The position numbers were made by a program, and so were the translations under genes. Below the pieces are notes generated by a model. That model was not told where the DNA came from, did no database searches, and worked only from the letters and a program-made list of their open reading frames with translations. A stretch of DNA of 64,000 nucleotides from Antedon bifida. Lineage: Eukaryota > Echinodermata > Crinoidea > Comatulida > Antedonidae. Of the stretch, positions 1-16,200 are shown piece by piece. Position 1 is the stretch's first letter; the number at the start of each line of letters is the position of its first letter. The DNA lies in NCBI GenBank assembly GCA_963402885.1, contig OY727100.1:23717665-23781664 (forward strand), in the 5' to 3' direction.

Positions 1-3924
<3,924 letters not shown>

Positions 3925-4286
3925 TTTTGCTAAATTAAATGACGTGTATGCGGAAGCACTATAGAGGGCGTGTATTTACTTCCGCGTTCACACTGTTCAA
4001 CAATCTGCCCACAGGAGGTGATACATCTCGATGGTGAATCTCAGATAAATCGTGTTATTTCTCTAAAAAAAGAACAAAATGTGGACAAAATGAAAGATGA
4101 GTAATATTTTGATAATGTTTTAACATATAAAATCTCAGTTAACCGGTAAGCAGTAGCGCAGGTTGGTGAATAAAGCCTTTTTACCGTGTTGTGTGGCTAG
4201 CTGCTGTGCAAGGCTAGGTTTTTTTGTTGTGTTTTTTAAGGTAACGAAGAGGCATCCAGTGGACTTTGTCTGAGAAGGAAGCAGTG
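3925..4286. promoter_or_regulatory. Divergent (bidirectional) promoter between TBC1D23 and CBL
   Basis: Only 362 bases separate the two start codons, TBC1D23 on the minus strand at 3924 and CBL on the plus strand at 4287. The interval must hold both 5' UTRs and core promoters. No TATA box is evident. An ATAGAGGGCG box lies at 3961-3970, 37 bases upstream of the TBC1D23 ATG; similar boxes sit near other gene starts in this window. The transcription start sites cannot be placed from sequence alone. Confidence 0.6.
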
Positions 4287-7200
4287 ATGGCAAGCGGTGG
4301 TGCCAGAGCTTTCCTTAGCGGCTTAAGTAAGCTGGGAGGTGCTGTAGCTGATCTTGTAGCACCAACAAGACCTACTGTTGACCGTAGAACACTCGAACGA
4401 ACATGGAGATGGATGGAAAAAGTAATGCGGCTTTGCCAACATCCCAAAATGAAACTAAAAAACAGCCCCCCTTATATTCTTGACATTCTCCCGGACACGT
4501 ATCATCATCTACGAACTATCTGGACCAAATATGAAGATCGTGTTCATGTTTTGAATGAAATAGAATACTTTCGGATCTTCGTAGATAATATTATGCGCAA
4601 GACGAAACAGACAATTAAACTTTTTAAGGACAACAAAGAAAGAATGTTTGATGAATCTGCAACGTGCCGACGAGAATTAAATAGACTCTCGTTAATCTTT
4701 AGTCATAATTTAGCGGAGATAAAAGCGGTGTTTCCAAACGGTATTTACATCGACTCTCATTTTAGGATTACAAAGCAGGATGCTTCGGACTTTTGGAAGA
4801 AGAATTTTGGAACAAGGTAAGACTAGGAAAAGAAATTAATATTTTAAACAATTTTTCAACATACAGTACAGGTATAAATAATAATGTATTATTATGTATG
4901 AAATAGTAATATTTAAGCATGAAATACTAGGTAAAAGGATACAGTTATTATTGTTTAAAAGTAATACAAAATTGTTCTATTTAATTATCTTTTTATATTT
5001 TTTATTACTGACTGTTTTTTACATTTCAATTATTATTTAAAAGATATTTTGAATTATATAATTTATCATTATTTTTTTTGTATTGTCTGTTTATCAGTTA
5101 TTTTTATTAACTATACATTTTATAATGAGTGGTATGTTCGTGGTGATTATCAATTTGTGTGTAGGCGATGTCTTTCATTCAGTATTATATTCAACCATTT
5201 TTAACAGTTTGGTATAAAATGCGTCTCAGTTGGCTTCAACCTAAAAATAGTCTGACTCATCTTTTAGGGTTCCTTTACCAACATTAGTATGATTTTTGTC
5301 TTCAAATCCAATTGGATAATAGATCAATTGTCATATTCCAAGGCCTACTATGTATTTAATATTAATGACCTATTGTTTGAAAGCTTTATACCGGAGGTTG
5401 CAAGATGGTAAATTAAAGAAGAAAAAATCTCAACTTAATTAATTCAAAGCTTGTAAACTGTGGTATCTTATTTTGTTTATATACAATTTTAAATAAATTA
5501 AAAGTATGTTTTCAAAATCAATGTGGATAACCAGCTCTTCAAATTCAATCATTTTGCACTTTTAACATTTTTTTTTCTCTCCAAACATCCATAAACAAAT
5601 GTTTGCCAGTGTACAGTGGGATAGCCAAATGCTACACAGGAGCACCTTACCTCTTAGCCAATGGTATGCAATGGTGTCTCTTAAAATTCAAATTATTAGT
5701 AAATGACAGTGTGAAAAACAAACAATCATGAGATCTAAATAAACAAACACCAAACCTACTTCCCTGATCACACACTGTTACAATGTTTAGGCATTATTTC
5801 CTGGTACTATAATGTACTGTATGTATACATAGTATGGAAGTCCACACTCCTTTACTGAATTTTGGTGTATTGTTTCCAGATATATTATCTCAGTGAAAAT
5901 TAATTTTTGTTGTTAAATATGCCATTTTAATGTCCATTTCCAAATTCACTTTGACAAAAAATGATTTACCTGATAAAACTGCAAAAAAAAAGTTAAATTT
6001 TCTATCATCCACTCAGACTTATTGCATTTAACTGTTTACAGTATTTTGTAGTGAAATCATTTTTTTGTCTACATACTGTACAGATGGAAGTATTATGTTT
6101 TACTATTTAGTGATTAACTTTATTAAATCTACAAAATGGCCTGTTCAAAGTCTGATTTTAATAATCTTCATTGTTCATTTCTATCACCAATTTTTGGATA
6201 TTAAACCAGTTAGCACTGAGTCTAGTGCAATAAAAGAAATAAACATACATCACACAAGATGTTAGACCAGCTTGTGTTCAAATGTATTCATTTGACATGG
6301 CTTTGTTGAGACAGTATTCTTGTCAGTTTTAATTTTTATTGACCAGGTATTTTTTATACTTATGTACATTTTACACTTTTTATGATTGTACAGTACTCTC
6401 CCAATACAAGACTTTTCTTGAAGTCAAAACAGTCCAAATTAATTTTTACCACTAAAAACACAACCGAATACCAAACTTTCCGGAAAAACAGACGTATTTA
6501 GCCAGCCTAGGTGTCCGGTAATTGGAGAGATGACTGTACTAGAAATTATTGAATTTTTAGTTTACAAGCACCTATCCTATCTATAGATGTATTTGAGATG
6601 TTTAAATAGATTTCTCTGAAATTGTGACTGTATACTGTAGATAAAAATATAAAATAACTAACTGTATTTGCTAACTACGTTGTTCAATCCAGGAAATGTT
6701 TTTCAAATGTATTTTAAAATAACTTTTATGGAGTATAAACATAGAAAGGCTTACAATAGAAATGACTGTATATTCCAAAAAATTGAATGATGGTCTAAGA
6801 AATAGCGTCGCTGAATTGTATTCAATGAAAGTACAGATTGAATACATTGCATTGTTATAGTACTGGATAAACATGTATGTACTTCCTTGAATTTAACAAC
6901 TTTAGAACCGGTTTCTAATGCGAGATAATTAATACCCGTGTGAATACATTTCTTAAGCTCTGTCTACACTATCAAACTATTTTGACATATATATAATGTA
7001 CCCAAATATGGTAGTGATATGACAGTGATATGACATCATCGTGTCCATATATGGGCACATCACATTTTTATGTCACATAAAGTTTGATAGTGTAGACAGA
7101 GCTTTAGCAACAAAAACAGGACAAATTTCATATTAAACTGGTTAAAACTCAAAATCAATGGTGATTATTGGATGGGACATCATGATTATTGCTGTAAAAC

Positions 7201-10200
7201 TAATAAACGGTTGTAACTTAGTCAACTATTGTAACATATTCTTGACAGTTTTACCACATGACCTCATTGCATTTTGGGTAATGTTGCAGAAAATTATGCA
7301 GTAATTCATATAAATTTATTTTTTTATTTATTTTCAAATAAACTGATTATCGTTTCAATGGATCAACCCACTCACTGTAGAATCCCCTAATACTCGTGGG
7401 GATTAACTAAACCATTTATCCCCTATGTGGACCCATTATTAATCCCATGGGATTACTATTAATAGACGATATCTTATAGCGTACAGTTTTATATCATAAG
7501 AGATCAACCTACTAATTTTGATTTTTACATTTGCCTAATTTTGTAGTTGAACTAATTTTGAAGTAAATTTTGTTCAATATATCTCCATACTACCACCAGC
7601 ATTGCTATGAACATTTATGTAAAGTCATGTTGTTGACTGAACATTGGTTTCCTTATGGGTTTTTTTGTTGCTGAAAGGAAAAGGAAAACCACAAAAAAAA
7701 TGATTTTACTTCAGACCGACAACATAAAATATAAACTGTATAATTTGACTGATGATCAATCATTACAAAAATAATAATTTTACATTGTTAACTTCATTAT
7801 TATATAGCTTTACAGTGATTGATTAAATTAATAAACCTAGGGATCATCTGCTCATTAATGAATCATCGTATGCCCATTGATTCTATAATATAGAGAGCAT
7901 GTCTAATTATTATGGATTTACGCAAGTAACATAAAAACTCAAGGTGAACCCTGCTTCAATTTCTTAATGAAAAATGTGGCCCAATAAACACAATGCAACT
8001 TTACAACAATGCAGACTTTGGAATTTGAAAATAATTTAGGTATATGTATTGATAATAGTCAGTATCAGTTTATTGTATTAATAATCAATATGAATCAATA
8101 ATCAATATGAATATCAATAATTAATATTAATCAATATGAATATCAATAATCAATATGAATAATCAATATGAATATCAATAATTAATATTAATCAATATGA
8201 ATATCAATAATCAATATGAATATCAATAATCAATATGAATATCAATAATTAATATTAATCAATATGAATATCAATAATCAATATGAATATCAATAATTAA
8301 TATTAATCAATATGAATATCAATAATCAATATGAATATCAATAATCAATATGAATATCAATAATCAATATGAATATCAATAATCAATATGAATATCAATA
8401 ATCACTACGAATACAATGAGGGAGAAAAACAAACCAATAATAGTGCCAATAAAATTCAAATTCAATCTTTTTTTTACCATGAATGTACAGTAATATTGAT
8501 TAATAAGAGAGAGAATGGAGAAAAAAGGTTAGGATGGATAGATTAAAAGGAACAATTGAACACTAACCTAAATGAAGATCATGAAACTGAACTATGTTGA
8601 AAAAAATGTTGAAATGAGGCTATGATGTACAATAAGTATATACTTAATATGATGATGTAATTTGACTGCTTACCATTAAGAATAAAACTACCATACTGAC
8701 ACAAATAGTAACACTAATCATCAATGGAGTGTTTGTTGATCACATGACATTAGCATTGTATTCTGATTGGTCGCATCTTTAATCATGTCCAATCTATTAA
8801 TTAGATACTAATCTACCCAACGTGTCTGACACTCGTTATTTTCACTTTGTAGCGTTTTAGGGTTTTCTAAATTATTGGATTCTACTTAAAATGATTAACA
8901 TTTTCATCACATTATGTTGGATTGTTTTTACAATTTAGGAATTGCCATTAACAATATTGTGGTGGTTTAAAAAACGACAACAACAAATAAAATGAATAAT
9001 AATACAAGAGAAAATGACATGATGATGAATCACCCACAATTTAGACATTGCTAATAACAATATCACCAAAATGGTAATTCAACAAATAAAATAAATATAA
9101 TACTATAGTAAGAGAAAATCACCAACAAAGGTTTTATCCAGCTGCCATTCGGGCACTGAATGCTTGTCAGTATATCGTACGAGATTGATGTGACACTTTG
9201 TAATTGTTTTTGTTAGTTTTTCATTTATCTGTTTTTGTATCTATATAAATGGAAGTAATTTTCCACTGATTTTAATGAATAAAAGGTGAACAAATATATT
9301 TTTTTTTAAATGAATATATAATCTTGTTTGTATCTTTGCAGAACTATAGTTACTTGGCGTGCGTTTCGGCAGACCCTAGCCGAGGTCCATCCCATCCATT
9401 CTGGTCTTGAAGCGATTGCTCTGAAAACAACGATTGATCTCACCTGCAATGACTACATATCTAACTTTGAGTTTGATGTGTTTACTCGACTCTTTCAACC
9501 GTTTAGCTCACTTTTGGTGAATTGGAACAGCCTGGCGGTCAAACACAAAGGCTACATGTCCTTTATGACGTATGATGAGGTCAAACAGCGGCTCAATAAA
9601 TACATTCACAAACCAGGAAGGTACAGTAGTAACAATATTTTGCTAACAATTCAATAACATTTCTATGAATACCAAATATTGTTGTATAGATGAATACTAC
9701 ATTTACAACAAAGCATAAAATGTCTAGTTCTATGAATACATTTTAAATAGTTTGTTTTTTATTTGTTGCTTATTCATCAAATACAATATTACAAACACAT
9801 ACAAATGACAGGATAACCTTATAAGGTCTAGAGCTTGTTTCCATAGGGGTCACAAACATTTTTTAAAAAACATACATAGTTATTAATAGGAGTCATGAAA
9901 CCTATACAGTAGGCCTGTTATTTGCTTTTGGTGTAAGTTTCTTTTTTTTCTTTTTTTTTCTTTTATTTAATTTTTTCTTAAAAAGAAATAAAATATCAAT
10001 TTTAAAAGAAAGCAAAATGTACATCTCCCTGGCAAAACAATGATAAGTAAAGAGAATTCCATCATGAAATATAAAAATTGTCTTTTTTTTTTCAGCTATA
10101 TTTTTCGTCTGAGCTGCACGCGTCTAGGCCAGTGGGCGATTGGCTATGTAACGCAAGAAGGTAATATCTTACAGACCATTCCCCAGAACAAATCACTTTG

Positions 10201-13200
10201 TCAGGCATTGATTGATGGCAATAAGGAAGGCTTGTAAGTTATACTGGAGCTAGTGCATGTAATTATTAATACGATTGCATTCTGCATCAAAGTTTCACAA
10301 TTTGTGCATGAAATCTCATGATTAATTATTGCATTTAATTGTTTGTTTGACAATAATTTTCGGAAAATCAAAAGTTTGCCGAATCAAAAATGAAAGTAAA
10401 AGTTTTTATTCATAGAAACCAGTACAATGTTTATTTTGTTATGGAGACTTTTTGTTTGTTAATTAGGTCGAATAAATGACATTTCATGTTTAACTTTAGT
10501 TATTTGTATCCTGATGGAGATGATATGAACCCTGACCTCACCAGTATCCTAATTAAGCCGCATGAAGAGCACATTCATGTTTCACAAGACCAGTATGAGT
10601 TGTATTGTGAAATGGGTTCTACATTTCAACTATGTAAGATTTGTGCGGAAAATGACAAGGATGTGAGATTAGAGCCGTGTGGACACCTCTTGTGTACCCC
10701 TTGTCTGAATGCATGGCAGGTGAGTGTGTCTCTTATCTTCTGGCTGAAGCCCATACAGAATTCTACTCTCACACATCACTGCAGTTTATATTTTTAACAC
10801 CTTGACATATTACCTGTATCCTTAAGCTCTGTTTCTACACTATCAAACTTTATGTGACAAAAAAATGTGATGTACCCATAAATGGACATGATGATGTCCT
10901 ATCACTACCGTATTTGTGTATATCACTACCATATTTGGGCACATTACACGTTTTTTGTCAAACTATTTTCATAGTAGAGACAGAGCTTTATGCAAAATAC
11001 TTTTACTTTATTGCCTCATTATAACGAACTTTGTATCCCACTATTTGAAAAGATTAAGCAATATCTCTGGTATGCTGATCATTTACTGTTGGGCCTGCTG
11101 GTGGAAGAACAGTCTTATAGGTTACTCAGTATAAAAATAAATCATACTACTACTACTAGTACATTTTTATGTTCTATAAAAAGTTATTATTAATGTTATT
11201 TAATTTGCATGAACATTACAGAAGTAACAATGTATTTGTAATGTATCCACAATTATTAAATAAAATAAATAAACTCTATTTATCTTTCAGCTAAGAATGC
11301 ATACTAACAAGGTAAGATGGGTTTAATTGTTAATTCTTATGTGTCATTTCTAAATCACCAAGAAATCTTTATGATCAAGATTAGAAGCAGTTTCTAGATT
11401 TGATAAACATGCAATATTTTGCTTAGTCTATTTCGTGCCTAACTTACCTGGATAAACCGACAAATGCCATATTTTCCTCGAAGAGCGAGATATTCATTGA
11501 ATACCCCTTTCTATAAATAGTACAGTCCACAAACCATGAAAAAGAAATACTTTGCTTAATCTACAGGACAATGAAAATCAAGGTTGTCCATTTTGTCGAT
11601 GCGAAATCAAAGGGACAGAAAAGATAAAGATTGACCCGTATGACCCCAAGAAGATCACCGTTATCAATAGCTCAGCACCGCTAGAAGGACGAGGAGACGA
11701 TAGGGAAATAGAGGATGATGATTGGCTTGAGGTAAGATTAGTGTGTTGATGATGGTCAGGGCATATTACACGTTCTGTAGTTTAGTGTGGCATGGTGCAT
11801 AAAGCGTGGTTTCCACTTGGACGCAACGAAAGGACTTAACCAAGTAATTTGACCAATAATCAACTCACTTGTGTTTGCGCCTACGTTATGATTTGCGACC
11901 AAGTAGGCACCAACTTTAATAGTGGGTGGTGGTTTCTGGATTGTTATTCATCGTAATACAAAGGTTTTAGCACATCATCAGATAAACCCATTTAAATAGT
12001 AAACATTTAGTAGAAGAGTTCAGCAAAGGTTGTCATTATATGTTACTTGTAATGCTTATTATGTATTGCAATTTATAACAAACTGTTTTTCATTTTTATA
12101 ATTTGTCCGCATGTTTTCTAACAGTTTTGTATTTAATATTATGCAGCAAAATATTCATTAAAAAATCTGAATTTTTGCGCTGATATATAATATACTTATT
12201 TTAATATAATATTCTTTATTTCTCGTCGTCACTACATTTTGTGTGATCATTTTCACTAATAAATATTGCTACTTGAAGTATCTATCGATAGTAATATGCC
12301 ACCTTTTGTTTTCATAGGACCCATCTCATTGGACAATTGCTATACCTACTACCGCACCGAATAATAGCGGTACAACTAGCACAGTAACTACCACTACCAC
12401 CACATCTAGTGGCTCCGCCCAGAACACCCCAGACACTTCTAAAAAACCCACCGCTACTAACAAGGTACAACCACTATTAATGACAGGGACCAGAACGATG
12501 AGTCACAAATCTATAAATAACCAATATTTGTGGCAATTTCTACTATCAGCTTTTTTTTTGTTGCTTTTACCTAAAATCATGCATTTGTTAGCGTCGGCCA
12601 AATCAACTTTTATTAATCAATTGTTTACCATTAAACACAACATTTCAATTTGCACATAATATAAATAATATTTTGTTAATTTCTCTTTAAAATAAAAATC
12701 CATATTTTATGTTATTATTTCATGGTGTACAGGTTTTACTAAATTTGTGGTCAGTGTTTCTCTGTCTCTGTCATTTCTGCAGTTTCATATATTAACATAG
12801 TTTAATGAATTCGCATTTTTGATTACTAATAATACCATTAAAACAGGGATGTAACTTCAAAGATCCTAGAGTGCAGGGGTGGGGGAATATCTGCAATATT
12901 ACCAATGATCAAGGAGATGCTTAGAATGGGTGTAACTTCAAAGATCCTAGAGTGCAGGGGTGGGGGAATATCTGCAATATTACCAATGATCAAGGAGGTG
13001 CTTAGAATGGGTGTAACTTCAAAAGATCCTAGAGTGCGGGGGTCGGGAATATCTGTAATATTACCTTGGAATGGGTGTAACTTCAAAGATCCTAGAGTGC
13101 GAGGGTGGGGAATATTGTATCTGCAATATTACCAATGATCAAGGAGGTGCTTAGAATGGGTGTAACTTTAAAGATCCTAGAGTGCGGGGGTGGGGGAATG

Positions 13201-16200
13201 TCTGTAATATTACCAATGATGAAGGAGGTGCTTAGAATGGGTGTAACTTCAAAGATCTTAGAGTGCGGGGGTGGGGATATCTGTAATATTACCTTGGAAT
13301 GGGTGTTAGGTGTGGTGTAAAATTTCACGATGAATAACAAAATGATATGCTAAGTACCCACTGACCCAACTAAGTTACATCCCTGCAGTTTTATTGAAGA
13401 AATATAATGTTACATGTTGTGAATAGATTTAGTTGTAGAATGAAGTTGGGTTTTTTGGTTAATGTACTACACACAATAGGGTATACTAATTATGCAGTAC
13501 CAAAGTTTATTTACTGCATGTAGGAGAGTTGGACAGACACGCCCTTTGGGTTGGAGAGACACGACCTTTGGTGATAGTTGTCTTTGACAGCTATTGACTC
13601 TCCTCAGTGCTTCCTTTTTATGTTTATGTTTCACTGAAAGGAATATATCAATCAATGTAGTTCCTGGTGTGGTTCAGTGTTAGCTGGTATTTTGCTTGTT
13701 ATGCCTTTAAAAATTAAATAACTTTTAAAATAAAAAATGCAAGTAATAGGACAGGTAACTTCAATAATACCTTTTTCAGCCGTCTGAGCCGACCTATGCT
13801 ATGCCAAGTAGAACGAAGGATGTTGTGGGTAAAAATGCACCAGCTCTTCCGCCACGAAGGTCACCTCCGAACAACTCACCTGAGAGGTCGTCCATCAAAC
13901 AAACCAACGGAACTGACTTCAGGCGACCAGAACTTCCTCCTAGACGATACGACGACTCTGATTCAGAAAACAAGTGTGATGAAATGTACCAAAATACTTC
14001 AGGTAATGACCTATGACCTGAGAAAAAAAAGAAAACAAGAAATGAAAGTGAAAGGTTTTGAGGAAATTACCAAACAAAATGTGCATATGAGGCATAGATA
14101 TTGAAAACTATTTCATAAATTACTCTCAACAAAATAAGTGTGGGAATGGCATTTGAATTAGTGTGAATGAATGTTAAACATTTGAATTAGTGTGAATGGA
14201 TGTTAAACATTTGAATTAGTGTGAATGGATGTTAAACATTTGAATTAGTGTGAATGGATGTTAAACATTTGAATTAGTGTGAATGGATGTTAAACATTTG
14301 AATTGGTGTGAATATATTTTTTAATTATTTGCATGCTTGTAATTATTAAAGGTTTACGGTACAGGTTCAAATATAAAGCTTAGGCCTACCCTGTTAAGCT
14401 CTGTCTACACTATCAAACTTTATGTGAAAAAAAAGTGATGTGCCCGTATATGGAATATTTGGGCACATCACATTTTTTTGTTTGATAGTGTAGACAGAGC
14501 TTTAGTATTACTCTCTTCTGGTGGAAAATAAGTATTGTCATCTTTATGTGAAATCTATGTGGTGTACCAGATTTAATCATCTTAAACTTCTTTTAAGTCT
14601 GAACTTATGAGGTCTGAAGACTACTAACGGTAGAGGGTAATTTTACTTTAAATTCAAACTCATCCAAATTTAGCAGTACAGCACATAAAGCTGCATTTGA
14701 CAAGTGGCAGTAATCTTTATTTCCTTGCAACAATTTTTCTTTTGCTTATTACAACAGGTCTATTGAGTCAAGACTATGACATTCCACCGCCAACCAGCAG
14801 CAACCAAGCCTCCTTCATTCCACGAACCTCACTTACACATAGTCAGTCTATTGACGTTTCCTTAGCTAACCCCATATATGATATCCCACCGCCCCAGGCA
14901 TCTCAACGAAGCAAACTGAATCGCAACAGACCACAATCCTGTACCAATCCTTTCCAACTGTCTATGAATGACATGCGGGGTGAGTCAGACATGCCTGATA
15001 TGGGTGGTGCCCAACGCAGCCAAGAAGAACCAAGTAAGCCTTCTTTCACCCATGTGGAGCCACTTTATGTTAACACATGTGGTCATCTACTACTTCACTC
15101 AAATATAAGTGCACCCAGCTCAAAACCTTCAGTAACAACGAGTAATATGACGACAAGTGGGCCGTCGTCATCGTCGCCATCTTCATCTATGTTATGTTCT
15201 ACATATCAAAATCTTAACGATCTACCAACTTCATCTCAATCTGTTAAACCGCTAGGTAGGCTAACCTCTCTGGTTCATTAATATTCTATCTGCTTTCATT
15301 ATTAACATTAAGCTCTGTCTAAAATATCAAACTAGTTTGACAAAAACAGTGTGATGTGTCCAAATATGGTAGTGCTATGCTCAAATAAGGTAGTGATATG
15401 ACATCATTACATCCATATATGGGCACAATCACATTTTTTTGTCACATAAAGTTTGATAGTGTAGGCTTTATGGACTGTCTTGTGTCGGTATCTGTACACT
15501 AAAGTTGCTATACACTGTGGAATTGGTTTTTAAATAGTGTGTTCTTAGATAACATTACATCCCAAATCTGACATTTGTTCCTGGATTGAAAATGCCAGTT
15601 AAGCATTTTTCAAACATTCTATTCAGTGTATGGTAACTTTAAAATAAAATTTAATCTTGCACATTTATGGACTAAGTATAGTAATGCCATCATAATATAA
15701 TATTTCTAGACACTAATGCATTATTTTCATATTATTCCCTGCTTAAAGTTCTTGCTTAATAGATTTTAAGTACCATACTGACTTTGGTTTAAGCTCCACC
15801 CACTAGAGTGTTGTCTCAACCTAGATATGTATTTAGTTGCATGGACAAATAATGAATGCTAAAAATTAAGGTATGGGGTCCTCCCTTCCTTTGGAAGATA
15901 AAAAAGGAGAGGGAGGACCCCATACCCTCATTCATCGTTAGCCTGGCTTGTACCTGTGTCTGCACTATTTAATTAAATCTATTAATAGCTATAAATTGTA
16001 CAGTGAATGCATGCTTTAGTAGATGCATGCTTTAATAGTCTTGAAAGCATAGAGTTATTATATTAAAACTAAAGTCAACGGAAGAGAAATGATGTGGACA
16101 GGGCAGGGACTCCCAATACCAGACACCTTTGGACTGGCCAAATATGTCTGGTTTTCCAGAATGTCTGGTATTCAGAATGTGTTTTTAATGGTAAAGAGGA

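Larger units (their letters stand above)
4817..9341 (+). other. CBL intron 1 (4.5 kb)
   Basis: This is AT-rich intronic sequence with no supported gene. It holds a family-1 MITE (6956-7103), an AT-rich minisatellite (8080-8402) and the 3' end of a LINE (9128-9293), each listed separately. The short open frame at 6065-6265 has no recognisable similarity and I regard it as chance. Confidence 0.8.

Noticed and set aside
12838-13340. Several overlapping frames on both strands
   Set aside because: All are translations of the 81-bp tandem unit (27 codons) inside the hAT-like element.
13467-13655. Minus-strand frame with a duplicated GGAGAGACACG-type segment
   Set aside because: It has an internal short duplication but no recognised domain or splice-compatible extension.
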